From the NCBI GenBank assembly GCA_041586735.1, contig JBFGZQ010000007.1, positions 1 to 64,000 of the forward strand: a stretch of 64,000 nt of DNA, in the 5' to 3' direction. Positions 39,620 to 48,734 of this stretch are shown here, in pieces. The notes under the pieces are model-generated. The model did no database searches and had not been told where the DNA came from. It saw only the letters and a program-made list of their open reading frames with translations. The number at the start of each line of letters is the position of its first letter. Position 1 is the stretch's first letter. The position numbers were made by a program, and so were the translations under genes. The stretch comes from Motiliproteus sp041586735 (lineage in GTDB: Bacteria > Pseudomonadota > Gammaproteobacteria > Pseudomonadales > Balneatricaceae).

Positions 39620-40273
39620 ATGCGTATTATCTTGCTGGGCGCCCCAGGCGCAGGAAAGGGCACTCAAGCTCAGTATATTACCGAAAAGTACGGGATTCCT
39701 CAGATCTCTACCGGCGACATGTTGCGAGCCGCCGTGAAAGCGGGGACCCCGCTGGGCAAAGTGGCCAAGGGTGTTATGGATGCCGGCCAGTTGATCTCTG
39801 ATGAGATTATTATCGGTTTGGTTAAAGAGCGTATTCAAGAATCTGATTGCGCTAACGGCTTTCTGTTTGACGGCTTTCCACGCACGATTCCTCAGGCCGA
39901 TGCGCTTAAAGATGCCGGGGTCAAGATCGATGCCGTGGTCGAGATCGATGTGGCTGATGAAGAGATCGTCAAGCGCATGAGCGGCCGTCGCGTGCACCCG
40001 GGTTCGGGTCGCACCTATCACCTGCTATTTAATAAGCCGCAGGTTGAAGGTAAGGATGATGTGACCGGAGAAGATCTGGTACAGCGTGTCGATGATAATG
40101 AAGATACCGTGCGCGATCGCCTCAGTGTCTACCATGAGCAGACCGCACCGCTGATCGATTACTACAAGAACTGGGGGCTTGTGGACGCGAGCACTGCGCC
40201 TGAGTACGTCTATGTTGCCGGTGTGGGATCGGTGAATGATATCCGCGATAAGGTGTTTGCTGGCCTGAAATAG
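39620..40273 (+). CDS. adk: Adenylate kinase
   Basis: 217 residues. P-loop GAPGAGKGTQAQYI at residues 7-20, QISTGDMLRAAVKAGTPLGK, LFDGFPRTIPQADAL, and the long LID with RRVHPGSGRTYHLLFNKPQV. It converts ATP plus AMP to two ADP in the cytoplasm. The LID lacks the four-Cys zinc site, as in most Gram-negative adenylate kinases. GGAGTGAGCGT precedes the start, and a strong terminator follows. Confidence 0.97.
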   Translation: MRIILLGAPGAGKGTQAQYITEKYGIPQISTGDMLRAAVKAGTPLGKVAKGVMDAGQLISDEIIIGLVKERIQESDCANGFLFDGFPRTIPQADALKDAGVKIDAVVEIDVADEEIVKRMSGRRVHPGSGRTYHLLFNKPQVEGKDDVTGEDLVQRVDDNEDTVRDRLSVYHEQTAPLIDYYKNWGLVDASTAPEYVYVAGVGSVNDIRDKVFAGLK

Positions 40274-40291
40274 CGGTTATTGTGCGCTGTT

Positions 40292-40320
40292 AAAAAGCCC
40301 GCCTACATGGCGGGCTTTTT
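40292..40320 (+). terminator. Rho-independent terminator of adk
   Basis: AAAAAGCCCGCC, loop TACAT, GGCGGGCTTTTT: a perfect stem with a T-run, able to work in both directions. Confidence 0.9.
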
Positions 40321-40492
40321 GTTTGGGGCTCGCTTGTCGCCGATGAAGCCCCGCCTTTGAATGGTTAAGCCGCTGTATTTTGGCGCCGGGGTCGTGAATA
40401 ATAGCGCCCCCTGTTGGGTAAAGGCGCAGTTAGGGAGTTGTTCGCAGGTTCCCTACGCGCTTTTTGTCATGCCTACCTATACGAGTTCAACG

Positions 40493-41509
40493 ATGTCGAA
40501 AATTGCCGTTATTCTGGTCAACCTAGGAACCCCCGCTGAGCCTTCTGCGGCTGCCGTGCGCTGTTTTCTGAAAGAGTTTTTGTGGGACCGACGCGTGATA
40601 GAGGGCTCTGGTCTGCGGCGTGGCCTGTGGTGGCTGGTGTTAAATCTGATCATTTTGCGGGTGCGGCCGACCAAGGTGGCCAAGCTGTACGCGTCCATCT
40701 GGGATCAGGATTCGCCGATGCGCAAGATTCTCCAGCAACAGGCCGAGGGCTTGCAGCAGGCGCTGGCGGTGCAGTATGGGGAGTCCAAGGCGGATGTGTA
40801 TGCCGCGATGACCTACGGTGAGCCATCCCTGAGTCGGTTGCTGCAGCGGTTGCACCAAGAGGGCTATCGCCGGTTGCTGGTGATGCCGCTGTATCCGCAA
40901 TATTCGGCCACCTCGACGGCGCCGATTTATGATCAGCTCGCCAAGTTTCAATTAGCGCAGCGTGAGGTGGCCGATATTCGTATTTTGAAGGATTATCATG
41001 ATCATCCGCTGTATATAGAGGCGCTGGCGGCGTCGGTTCGCCAGCATTGGCAGGCGCATGCGCCCGCCGAGAAACTGCTGATGAGCTTTCACGGTATTCC
41101 CAAGGGCTATGCCGATAAAGGTGACCCTTATCCGCAGCAGTGTCTGCAAACCGCACGCTTGCTGGCGGCGAGTCTGGAGTTGGATGATGATCAATACCAG
41201 GCAACGTTTCAGTCGCGTTTTGGCCCGGCGGAGTGGGTTAAACCCTATACCGATACCACCTTGAAGGCACTGGCTAAGCAGGGGGTCACCTCGGTCGATA
41301 TGATCAGTCCGGCGTTTTCGGCCGACTGCCTTGAGACGCTCGAAGAGATCGCGATCCAGAATCGTAAGGGGTTTACGGCGGCGGGGGGTGAGCAGTATCG
41401 CTATATCGCCGCCTTGAATGCGGAGCCTGCGCATATTGAGCTGCTGCTGCAGCTGGTTAAAGAGCAGGCCGGCCAGTGGTTTGAGCCGGCGTTGGGAGCA
41501 CAACGATGA
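40493..41509 (+). CDS. hemH: Ferrochelatase
   Basis: 338 residues from ATG 40493 (MSKIAVILVNLGTPAEP), the usual start of the family; upstream in-frame starts would add unsupported residues. KLYASIWDQDSPMRKILQQQ, PLYPQYSATSTAPIYDQL, the active His in LLMSFHGIPKGYADKGDPY and FQSRFGPAEWVKPYTDTTL are conserved. It inserts iron into protoporphyrin IX at the membrane. Its stop overlaps the rlmB start by 4 bases. Confidence 0.95.
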   Translation: MSKIAVILVNLGTPAEPSAAAVRCFLKEFLWDRRVIEGSGLRRGLWWLVLNLIILRVRPTKVAKLYASIWDQDSPMRKILQQQAEGLQQALAVQYGESKADVYAAMTYGEPSLSRLLQRLHQEGYRRLLVMPLYPQYSATSTAPIYDQLAKFQLAQREVADIRILKDYHDHPLYIEALAASVRQHWQAHAPAEKLLMSFHGIPKGYADKGDPYPQQCLQTARLLAASLELDDDQYQATFQSRFGPAEWVKPYTDTTLKALAKQGVTSVDMISPAFSADCLETLEEIAIQNRKGFTAAGGEQYRYIAALNAEPAHIELLLQLVKEQAGQWFEPALGAQR

Positions 41510-42261
41510 GTCAGTACTGTTTCGGTATTCATGCGCTGAGTTCGTTGTTGCAGCGTCAGCCCTCACGGGTAAAGACGTTGCTGGTGCAGCAGGGGCGTCA
41601 GGATGCGCGCATTGAGCAGCTGTTGGATCTGGCTCGACGGCAGGGCGTAACCCTGAGGCAGGTCGAGCGTAAAGCACTGGATCGACTGGTGGAAGGCTCG
41701 CATCAGGGCGTGGTGGCTGAGGTCGAGGCGTTACAGGCGCGCAATGAGACCTTTCTTGAGCAGTTGCTGGCAGGGTTGGATGAGCCGCCCTTTTTGTTGG
41801 TGCTCGATGGGGTGACCGATCCGCATAACCTGGGTGCCTGTTTGCGTACCGCAGATGCTGCCGGCGTGCATGCGGTGATTGCGCCCAAGGATCGCTCTGC
41901 ACCACTGAATGCGGTCGCGATCAAGGTGGCTTGCGGTGCGGCGGATACCGTGCCCTACGTGGTGGTGACCAATCTGGCGCGTACGCTTAAGCTGTTGCAG
42001 CAGTCCGGAGTCTGGATCACCGGTACCGCCGGTGAAGCCACGCAGCTGCTCAGCGAGGCTGCTTTGACGGGACCGATGGCATTGGTGATGGGTGCCGAGG
42101 GCGCGGGTATGCGGCGTCTCACTCGGGAGCATTGTGACCAGTTGCTGAAGATCCCTATGGCGGGGTCTGTCAGTAGTCTGAATGTCTCGGTGGCCGCCGG
42201 GGTGTGTTTGTTCGAGGCGGTACGCCAGCGTCAAGCCGTTGTCGTTAAGCCGTCGGACTAA
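41506..42261 (+). CDS. rlmB: 23S rRNA 2'-O-methyltransferase RlmB
   Basis: 251 residues. N-terminal L30e-like substrate-binding domain (FGIHALSSLLQRQPSRVKTL). SPOUT methyltransferase domain with LDGVTDPHNLGACLRTADAA, MGAEGAGMRRLTREHCD and IPMAGSVSSLNVSVAAGVCL. It methylates G2251 in the peptidyl transferase loop of 23S rRNA. It is coupled to hemH by an ATGA overlap and lies before the rpsF cluster, as in many gammaproteobacteria. Confidence 0.95.
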   Translation: MSQYCFGIHALSSLLQRQPSRVKTLLVQQGRQDARIEQLLDLARRQGVTLRQVERKALDRLVEGSHQGVVAEVEALQARNETFLEQLLAGLDEPPFLLVLDGVTDPHNLGACLRTADAAGVHAVIAPKDRSAPLNAVAIKVACGAADTVPYVVVTNLARTLKLLQQSGVWITGTAGEATQLLSEAALTGPMALVMGAEGAGMRRLTREHCDQLLKIPMAGSVSSLNVSVAAGVCLFEAVRQRQAVVVKPSD

Positions 42262-42266
42262 TCTGC

Positions 42267-42295
42267 TTGCTCCTGGTGGTCGATCCTTGTATTAT
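42267..42295 (+). promoter_or_regulatory. Probable sigma-70 promoter of rpsF-rpsR
   Basis: TTGCTC (42267-42272) and TATTAT (42290-42295) with the ideal 17-bp spacer, just after rlmB. Confidence 0.55.
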
Positions 42296-42313
42296 CCGCG
42301 ATCCCAAAACCAA

Positions 42314-42370
42314 GTTAACTCCTTGCTTCTCACTGGATCATTCCGGTTCTCGTGTTGGGAGGCTGTTAAC
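42314..42370 (+). promoter_or_regulatory. Possible S6:S18-type leader structure of rpsF
   Basis: GTTAACTCC pairs with GGAGGCTGTTAAC (outer stem with a bulge), enclosing a hairpin ACTGGA/TCCGGT. It ends shortly before the AAGGAG ribosome site. Bacterial rpsF leaders often bind S6:S18 by a CCG-bearing hairpin. The match is by eye only. Confidence 0.35.
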
Positions 42371-42385
42371 CCATAAGGAGACACA

Positions 42386-42814
42386 ATGCGTCATTACGAA
42401 ATCGTGTTTATGGTCCATCCGGACCAAAGTGAACAAGTCCCGGCGATGATCGAGCGTTACACCGGCATTATTGAAGGTGCTAGCGGACAGATTCATCGTT
42501 TGGAAGACTGGGGTCGCCGCCAGTTGGCATACCCTATCAATAAGATCCACAAAGCTCATTATGTGCTGATGAATGTTGAGTGCAGCAACGAAGTCCTGGC
42601 CGAGCTGTCAAACCTGTTCCGCTTCAACGATGCCGTCATCCGTAACATGGTGGTACGGATGAAGGATGCGGTAACGGGTGTTTCTGCTATCAAGGCCTCT
42701 GAATCTCGCGAAGACCGTAAGCCACCTCGCCGCGAAGCGCCACGGCGTGACGATCAGGCAGAAGACGTCTCTGATGACGATGATTCAGCTGCTGATGACG
42801 CTGACGACGAATAA
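42386..42814 (+). CDS. rpsF: Ribosomal protein S6
   Basis: 142 residues. MRHYEIVFMVHPDQSEQVPA, IHRLEDWGRRQLAYPINKIH and the FNDAVIRNMVVRMKDAVT stretch are S6. The tail beyond residue ~100 is long and acidic (DDDDSAADDADDE), as in other gammaproteobacteria where it may be glutamylated. It binds S18 on the 30S platform. AAGGAG precedes the start and rpsR follows. Confidence 0.97.
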   Translation: MRHYEIVFMVHPDQSEQVPAMIERYTGIIEGASGQIHRLEDWGRRQLAYPINKIHKAHYVLMNVECSNEVLAELSNLFRFNDAVIRNMVVRMKDAVTGVSAIKASESREDRKPPRREAPRRDDQAEDVSDDDDSAADDADDE

Positions 42815-42851
42815 GTCAGTTCACGCATAGACATTTATTAGGAGAGACATC

Positions 42852-43079
42852 ATGGCTCGTTTTTTTCGTCGCAGAAAATTCTGCCGTTTCACTGCTGAAG
42901 GCGTTACCGAGATCGATTACAAAGATCTTGAAGTTCTGAAGGGCTACGTCAGCGAAACTGGAAAAATTGTACCTAGCCGTATTACCGGTACTAAAGCTAA
43001 ATACCAGCGTCAGCTGGCGACCGCGATCAAACGCGCGCGCTATGTTGCGTTGCTGCCCTATACCGACAGCCATCAGTAA
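42852..43079 (+). CDS. rpsR: Ribosomal protein S18
   Basis: 75 residues. ARFFRRRKFCRFTAEGVTEI, LKGYVSETGKIVPSRITGTK, YQRQLATAIKRARYVALLPY: typical S18, partner of S6 on the 30S platform. A single Cys in KFCRF marks the version without a full zinc site. AGGAGAG ribosome site. Confidence 0.97.
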   Translation: MARFFRRRKFCRFTAEGVTEIDYKDLEVLKGYVSETGKIVPSRITGTKAKYQRQLATAIKRARYVALLPYTDSHQ

Positions 43080-43102
43080 GGCTGGGTAGGGGGATAGCTA
43101 TA

Positions 43103-44020
43103 ATGCGTGCGCTGGCCAGGTGGGTAATGCAGGGTCGGATGCAGGCAATTGTTGCAACGGTACTGAGCGCTTCGATTCCACTGCTGTTTTTGTTGGTCGG
43201 AGCGGGAGATGCCCGGGTATTGCTGGGTCTGCTAGCCACAGTGTTGATGACACTGAGCGCTGCCATCGTCGGTCTGGTCACTCTGAGAAGGGGTATCAGC
43301 GACGGTGTAGGCTTGATGCTATGGGCGTTGTTGCCGGCGTTGGTCTGGCTGGTTTGGCGGGACGAGGCTGCACCTCTGGTCACCCTGTTAGGGACTACCG
43401 CTCTGGCGGTGGTGTTGAAGCACACGGTGTCCTGGTCGCAGACCTTGTCTGCCGCCACGGTGGTGGCGCTATTGATCAGTTTTCTGATCGATGTGCTGCT
43501 ACCGGGTGCGGTGGCCCAGGTCACCGCAGCGGCAGGACAACTGGTCGAGGTGGTCGCTCAGACCCATCCGCAGGTGGCTCAGACGCTGGATGCTAACTGG
43601 TTACGAGAGCTGCTGTTAGGCGTGATCGTGGCCAGTTATCTCGGTACGGTGCTGGGTAGCCTGGCGTTATCGCGGTGGTGGCAATCGATGCTCTACAACC
43701 CCGGTGGGTTCAGAGCCGAGTTCCATGGATTGCGGTTGCCGCCGGTATTTGCCGCGGCGGGTTTGATCGTTCTGGTATTGGCCAATAGCCTGCCAGGCGA
43801 GATGGTGCGCTGGGTTCCGGTGATGATTACCCCCTTTATGATGGCCGGTATCGCGCTGGTCCACGGTGCTGTTGCAAAAAGAGGTTTAAGCAGGTCTTGG
43901 TTAATCGCCTTTTATACGGCGATGTTTATAGCCGGGCCTTATCTGATAGCCTTGCTGATCATGCTGGCAGTGACTGATAGTTTTATCGACATCAGACGCC
44001 GGCTGAAAGCAAGAACCTGA
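43103..44020 (+). CDS. DUF2232/YybS-like membrane protein
   Basis: 305 residues, about eight membrane helices (e.g. VLSASIPLLFLLVGAGDARV, LGLLATVLMTLSAAIVGLV, YTAMFIAGPYLIALLIMLAV). Location between rpsR and rplI is the standard position of a poorly known polytopic protein in Pseudomonas-type genomes. Function unknown. It is probably transcribed with the ribosomal genes. Confidence 0.75.
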   Translation: MRALARWVMQGRMQAIVATVLSASIPLLFLLVGAGDARVLLGLLATVLMTLSAAIVGLVTLRRGISDGVGLMLWALLPALVWLVWRDEAAPLVTLLGTTALAVVLKHTVSWSQTLSAATVVALLISFLIDVLLPGAVAQVTAAAGQLVEVVAQTHPQVAQTLDANWLRELLLGVIVASYLGTVLGSLALSRWWQSMLYNPGGFRAEFHGLRLPPVFAAAGLIVLVLANSLPGEMVRWVPVMITPFMMAGIALVHGAVAKRGLSRSWLIAFYTAMFIAGPYLIALLIMLAVTDSFIDIRRRLKART

Positions 44021-44055
44021 GTTGCGACTCAGAAGAAACTGAAGAGGTTTACGAG

Positions 44056-44502
44056 ATGGAAGTCATTCTGCTCGAGAATGTTGGCAGGCTTGGTGGTCTG
44101 GGCGACAAAGTAAACGTCAAATCTGGCTACGGACGTAATTTCCTGGTGCCATTTGGCAAAGCTGTACCGGCGACAAAGTCGAATATTGAAAGCTTTGAAG
44201 CACGTCGTGCAGAGTTGGAAAAAATTGCCGCTGAGAAGTTGGCTGCGGCTCAGGCTCGCGCTGAACAGCTCAATGCCCTGGAGCTGACTATCGTCGCTAA
44301 GTCCGGTGACGAAGGTAAGCTGTTCGGTTCTATCGGTACCCGCGATATCGCCGACACTATCCTTGCTGCTGGCGTTGAAGTCGACAAGAACGAAGTGCGC
44401 CTTCCAGAGGGTGCTCTGCGTACTATCGGTAGTTTCGAAATCGACGTGCAGGTACACAGTGCGGTCACCGCAACGATTAAGTTGGCTGTTGTTGCTGAGT
44501 AA
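44056..44502 (+). CDS. rplI: Ribosomal protein L9
   Basis: 148 residues. MEVILLENVGRLGGLGDKVN and SGYGRNFLVPFGKAVPAT form the N-domain; the long central helix (FEARRAELEKIAAEKLAAAQ) and C-domain (SGDEGKLFGSIGTRDIADTI) follow. It sits at the base of the L1 stalk of the 50S subunit. AAGAGG-type ribosome site upstream; terminator downstream. Confidence 0.97.
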   Translation: MEVILLENVGRLGGLGDKVNVKSGYGRNFLVPFGKAVPATKSNIESFEARRAELEKIAAEKLAAAQARAEQLNALELTIVAKSGDEGKLFGSIGTRDIADTILAAGVEVDKNEVRLPEGALRTIGSFEIDVQVHSAVTATIKLAVVAE

Positions 44503-44552
44503 GCGCTGAGTCGCTCATGGCGATCGCTGGGCTCAACGCTCCGGCTTAGTTT

Positions 44553-44589
44553 AAAAAGCACCGCAGGGTTAACCTAGCGGTGCTTTTTT
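44553..44589 (+). terminator. Rho-independent terminator of rplI
   Basis: AAAAAGCACCGC and its complement GCGGTGCTTTTTTTT around a loop containing AGGGTTAACCT, itself self-complementary. Confidence 0.88.
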
Positions 44590-44666
44590 TTGCAGTTTTA
44601 GTAAGCTGCAGGTTCCCTAGTGTTAGCGGCACCATAACATTCACCTCATCCATAATAGACGTCACG

Positions 44667-46043
44667 ATGCAGCAGATCTCCGAGCTCGATCCCGAACTAC
44701 TAAAAGCTAAAACCCCCCCGCATTCGCTAGAGGCTGAGCAGTCGGTGTTGGGTGGTCTGATGCTGGATGACTCCATCTGGGATGCGGTTAACGAAATTAT
44801 TGTTGCTGATGATTTCTACCGCCCCGAGCATCGGGTGATCTTTCGTACTATGGATGCGCTGTTCAAAGCCGAGCAGCCGATCGATGTGGTGACCCTGTCC
44901 GAGGAGCTAGATCGGCATAAGTCCCAGGATCAGGTGGGGGGGATCGACTACCTGATCGACCTGGCCAGAAATACCCCGAGTACTGCTAACGTGCGCGCTT
45001 ACGCCAATATCGTCAAGGAGCGGGCTACGCTGCGGCGTTTGATCGGGGTGGCCAATGAGATCTCTGAGAGTGCGTTCTATACCGAGGGGCGATCGAGCGC
45101 GGATATTCTCGATGATGCCGAGCGCAAAGTGCTGCAGATTGCCGAGGGGCGTAGCAAGGAGGGCGGGCCACGCAGCGTTAATCCGTTGCTCGAAAGCGCG
45201 CTGGATCGCATCGATGAGCTGTTTACCGCGGGCACGACTATCACCGGAATCAGCTCGGGATTTAGCGATCTCGACCAGATGACCTCGGGGATGCAGCGTT
45301 CTGACCTGATCATCGTCGCGGCACGCCCGTCGATGGGTAAGACGACCTTTGCGATGAACTTGGTTGAAAATGCGTTGATGGGGCAGGATAAACCGATTCT
45401 GGTGTTTAGCCTGGAGATGCCCGCCGAAGGTCTGGTCACCCGGATGTTGGCCTCCTTAGGCAAGATCGATCAGACCCGCATACGGGATGGCAAGCTGGAG
45501 CAGGATGATTGGCCCAAACTCACCAATGCGGTCAATCTGCTCAAGGATAAACCCCTGTATATCGATGACAGCTCGGGTATCTCGCCGAGTGAGATGCGCT
45601 CGCGGGCGCGGCGGATTATGCGCGAGCACGGCTCGATGGGGATGATCATGGTCGATTACCTGCAGTTGATGTCGCTCAAGGGCCAGGCAGAGAGTCGTAC
45701 CCAGGAGATCTCTGAGATCTCGCGCACACTTAAGGCGTTGGCCAAAGAGATGAATTGCCCGGTTATTGCGTTGTCGCAGCTCAACCGGAGTCTGGAAAAC
45801 CGCCCCAATAAGCGCCCGGTGAACTCGGATCTGCGAGAGTCAGGCGCTATCGAGCAGGACGCCGATGTGATCATGTTTATCTATCGTGATGAGGTCTACA
45901 ACGAGGATAGCGAATACAAGGGTCAGGCCGAGATTATTATCGGTAAGCAGCGGAATGGTCCTATCGGCACCTGTCGCCTGGCGTTTATCGGCAAGCACTC
46001 CAAGTTCCAGGATCTGGCCGCCGATCACTATCAGGGTTATTGA
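44667..46043 (+). CDS. dnaB: Replicative DNA helicase
   Basis: 458 residues from ATG 44667 (MQQISELDPELLKAKTPPHS). N-terminal helical collar (SLEAEQSVLGGLMLDD). RecA-like motor with Walker A ARPSMGKTTFAMN, MIMVDYLQLMS, and arginine-finger region NRSLENRPNKRPVNSDLRES. It unwinds the lagging-strand template as a hexamer. A longer frame from 44580 includes the terminator and is not the real start. No intein is present. Confidence 0.96.
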   Translation: MQQISELDPELLKAKTPPHSLEAEQSVLGGLMLDDSIWDAVNEIIVADDFYRPEHRVIFRTMDALFKAEQPIDVVTLSEELDRHKSQDQVGGIDYLIDLARNTPSTANVRAYANIVKERATLRRLIGVANEISESAFYTEGRSSADILDDAERKVLQIAEGRSKEGGPRSVNPLLESALDRIDELFTAGTTITGISSGFSDLDQMTSGMQRSDLIIVAARPSMGKTTFAMNLVENALMGQDKPILVFSLEMPAEGLVTRMLASLGKIDQTRIRDGKLEQDDWPKLTNAVNLLKDKPLYIDDSSGISPSEMRSRARRIMREHGSMGMIMVDYLQLMSLKGQAESRTQEISEISRTLKALAKEMNCPVIALSQLNRSLENRPNKRPVNSDLRESGAIEQDADVIMFIYRDEVYNEDSEYKGQAEIIIGKQRNGPIGTCRLAFIGKHSKFQDLAADHYQGY

Positions 46044-46066
46044 TCGGCGACTCTGAGGCTGGGCGG

Positions 46067-46501
46067 CTACTCTGTCTGTTTGACGAATTTGCTCTTGAAC
46101 TCATCGGGGATGGCGACCACCTTGCGCTGCTCATAGTCGAAAAACACCACCCCGGTTTTGGCGTGGGCGATCTCCACCGCAGATTTACGGTTGCTGAGCA
46201 GGAAGTAGAAGTCACAGCCGTATTTATTGAAATCACCGATGCCGACATCGATCTGCACCAGATCGGCATGAAAGCCCTCCGCCTTGTAGACGATGGCGGT
46301 GTCGGTCATGATCAGTCCCAGCCCTTCGATGTCCAGTTCGCCGTATTGATACTGTTTCAAAAACTGCACCCGAGCCTCGTGCACCATCGCCAAGACCGCA
46401 TCATTGCCTAGGTGGCCGCCGTAGTTGATGTCGCTGATACGCACCGGTAGCTCGGTGCTGAACGTGAAGTGGCGGGGCATATCAATTTTGATTCGTGCCA
46501 T
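46067..46501 (-). CDS. Hotdog-fold acyl-CoA thioesterase
   Basis: 144 residues. ELPVRISDINYGGHLGNDAV (with the catalytic Asp/His region of 4HBT thioesterases), MVHEARVQFLKQYQYGE and the DVGIGDFNKYGCDFYFLL strand define the fold. It likely hydrolyses an acyl-CoA or acyl-ACP; substrate unknown. It is convergent with dnaB and lies downstream of bioA on the same strand. Confidence 0.82.
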   Translation of the reverse strand: MARIKIDMPRHFTFSTELPVRISDINYGGHLGNDAVLAMVHEARVQFLKQYQYGELDIEGLGLIMTDTAIVYKAEGFHADLVQIDVGIGDFNKYGCDFYFLLSNRKSAVEIAHAKTGVVFFDYEQRKVVAIPDEFKSKFVKQTE

Positions 46502-46525
46502 AACGTTGTGTCCTGGTCGCAGTGA

Positions 46526-47809
46526 TTAAAGTTGTGACAGTACCCTGACCAGCGCCTGGGTGAGCTGATCCAGCTGTTGGGGGGTGATTATATAGGCTGG
46601 CATCACATAGACCAGTCTGCCAAAGGGGCGAACCCACACCCCCTGGTCAACAAAGGCTTGCTGGATCTTGGCCATATCCACCGGTTGCTGCATCTCTACC
46701 ACACCGATGGCGCCTAGCACCCGTACCTCTTTGACGCTGCCGAGGCTGCGGCAGGGGGCCAATCCCTGTTTGAGTTGGGCCTCGATACGCTGGACCCTCG
46801 GTTGCCAGGGATCGTCTTCGAGCAGCTGCAGGCTGGCATTGGCTACCGCGCAGGCCAAGGGGTTGGCCATGAATGTTGGCCCGTGCATAAAGCAGCCGGC
46901 CGCGCCTGAGGAGAGGGTCTCCGCGATAGCGCTGTGGGTCAGCGTGGCGGCCAGGGTCATATAGCCGCCGGTGAGCGCCTTGCCCAAGCAGAGGATATCC
47001 GGGCTGATAGCGGCGTGTTCGCAGGCAAATAGCCGGCCGCTGCGGCCAAAGCCGGTGGCGATCTCATCGGCGATCAGCAATAGATCGTACTCATCACAGA
47101 GGGCGCGGGCTTGGCTGAGATAGTCCGGTGAGTAGAAGCGCATCCCACCCGCACCCTGGACGATCGGCTCGAGAATCAAGGCGGCCAGTTCGTGGTGATG
47201 CTGCTCTAGCAAGGCTCGTAAGGGCTCTATATCGGCATCCGCGCAGGGTTGTTCGAAGCCGGCCTGCGGCGCCGGCGCAAACAGCTGTTGCGCTAACACA
47301 CCGCTGAACAGCTCATGCATGCCGGTTACCGGATCGCAGACCGCCATAGCGCCAAAGGTGTCGCCGTGATAGCCATGGCGCAGCGCGATCAAGCGCGTCT
47401 TGTTGCTCTGGCCGCGCGCCTGCCAATATTGGATCGCCATCTTGATCGCCACTTCGACGGCGACCGATCCCGAGTCGCAGAGAAATACCCTATCCAGACC
47501 TGCTGGGGTCATCGCCACCAGTTTGCGGCACAGCTCGATGGCGGGTTTATGGGTTAGGCCGCCGAACATGACGTGCGCCATGCTGTCGAGCTGCTGTATG
47601 GCTGCCGTATTGAGCGCCGGGTGGGCGTAGCCGTGCACGGTAGACCACCAGGAGGACATGCCGTCGAGCAGTTGTCGGCCATCGGCCAGCTGCAGGTATA
47701 CGCCCTGGGCCGAGGCGACCGGATAGACCGGCAGCGGATCGAGCATCGAGGTATAGGGATGCCAGATATGTTGCTGATCAAAGCGCATGTCGTCGGGGGT
47801 TATCTGCAT
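46526..47809 (-). CDS. bioA: Adenosylmethionine-8-amino-7-oxononanoate aminotransferase
   Basis: 427 residues. FDQQHIWHPYTSMLDPLPVY, the LLDGMSSWWSTVHGYAHPAL substrate segment, HGYHGDTFGAMAVCDP, IADEIATGFGRSGRLFA and the PLP lysine in CLGKALTGGYMTLAATL identify BioA. It uses SAM to aminate KAPA to DAPA in biotin synthesis. The other bio genes are not adjacent here. Confidence 0.95.
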   Translation of the reverse strand: MQITPDDMRFDQQHIWHPYTSMLDPLPVYPVASAQGVYLQLADGRQLLDGMSSWWSTVHGYAHPALNTAAIQQLDSMAHVMFGGLTHKPAIELCRKLVAMTPAGLDRVFLCDSGSVAVEVAIKMAIQYWQARGQSNKTRLIALRHGYHGDTFGAMAVCDPVTGMHELFSGVLAQQLFAPAPQAGFEQPCADADIEPLRALLEQHHHELAALILEPIVQGAGGMRFYSPDYLSQARALCDEYDLLLIADEIATGFGRSGRLFACEHAAISPDILCLGKALTGGYMTLAATLTHSAIAETLSSGAAGCFMHGPTFMANPLACAVANASLQLLEDDPWQPRVQRIEAQLKQGLAPCRSLGSVKEVRVLGAIGVVEMQQPVDMAKIQQAFVDQGVWVRPFGRLVYVMPAYIITPQQLDQLTQALVRVLSQL

Positions 47810-47924
47810 GAATGGCGGGTCCAGAGAATGGCGTTGCTTGTTATGCCAGAATCAAGGCTATAAGCCTTGCTGGGGTTAAGTCGTGACAGGCGTTGCGGCG
47901 TGAGTCGTGACCTGAGTCGCAGCA

Positions 47925-48131
47925 TTAGTTAAGCCGAAAGCCTATTTTAAGGGTGACTTGAAAGTGGGCCACCTCGCCGTCGACGACCTGGCCGCGGGTT
48001 TCGAGTACTTCAAACCAGCCTATATGCTGTAACGATGCAGATGCTGTCGCTATGGCGTTGCGGATCGCTTGGTCGGTGCCTTCTGTCGAGGTGCCTACGA
48101 CTTCAACAAGTTTGTAAGTATGGTTGCTCAT
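47925..48131 (-). CDS. Dodecin, flavin-storage protein
   Basis: 68 residues. HTYKLVEVVGTSTEGTDQAI, then the ASLQHIGWFEVLETRGQVVD segment with the flavin-stacking Trp, and HFQVTLKIGFRL. Dodecins form 12-mers that bind flavin pairs in the cytoplasm. GGAGAGTCC-type ribosome site upstream. Confidence 0.92.
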   Translation of the reverse strand: MSNHTYKLVEVVGTSTEGTDQAIRNAIATASASLQHIGWFEVLETRGQVVDGEVAHFQVTLKIGFRLN

Positions 48132-48200
48132 GGGACTCTCCTTGGGTTACGACTTTGTCGTTAGGGTAGTACTCTATTTTGGAATGCTGTCGGTTGCTGA

Positions 48201-48584
48201 TCACTTGGGGCTTAGCAGTTCTATGGGGTAGCCATCCGGGTCTTTAACAAAGGCCAGGATGGTGGTGCCGTGTTGCATAGGACCGGCTTCGCGCACGATG
48301 TTGCCGCCGTTGGCTTTGATCTGTGCGCAGGCCTGATACACATCCTCCACTTCGATAGCGATATGGCCGTAGGCGTCGCCCAATTGGTAGTGGTCAGTAT
48401 CCCAGTTGTGGGTCAGCTCCAGTACGCTGTTGCTGGACTCGTCACCGTAGCCCAGAAAAGCCAGGGTAAAGCGCCCCTGTGGATAATCGTTGCGCCGTAG
48501 TAGCTGCATCCCCAGTAACTGAGTATAGAACTTGATTGAACGTTCGAGGTCGGTGACGCGGAGCATGGTGTGTAGTAGGCGCAT
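48201..48584 (-). CDS. gloA: Lactoylglutathione lyase (glyoxalase I)
   Basis: 127 residues from ATG 48584 (MRLLHTMLRVTDLERSIKFY). GRFTLAFLGYGDES, the metal ligands His5, Glu (VLELTHNWD), His (AYGHIAIEVEDV) and Glu (DGYPIELLSPK) give the nickel-type glyoxalase I. It detoxifies methylglyoxal as the glutathione adduct. The longer frame to 48743 has no family match. Confidence 0.95.
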   Translation of the reverse strand: MRLLHTMLRVTDLERSIKFYTQLLGMQLLRRNDYPQGRFTLAFLGYGDESSNSVLELTHNWDTDHYQLGDAYGHIAIEVEDVYQACAQIKANGGNIVREAGPMQHGTTILAFVKDPDGYPIELLSPK

Positions 48585-48734
48585 AGTGGTTTCTCTAGTG
48601 TTGATGGGGCCTCGGTATCCAGAGGTGCTCGCCCGTATCCATAAGAGTATACGGACTTGAGTCGCTGTACACTGGCTTTGGGCGCGGATTATAATAACGC
48701 GAATTGTTATCTTGAAGGGATAAGAGGAAAGCGG

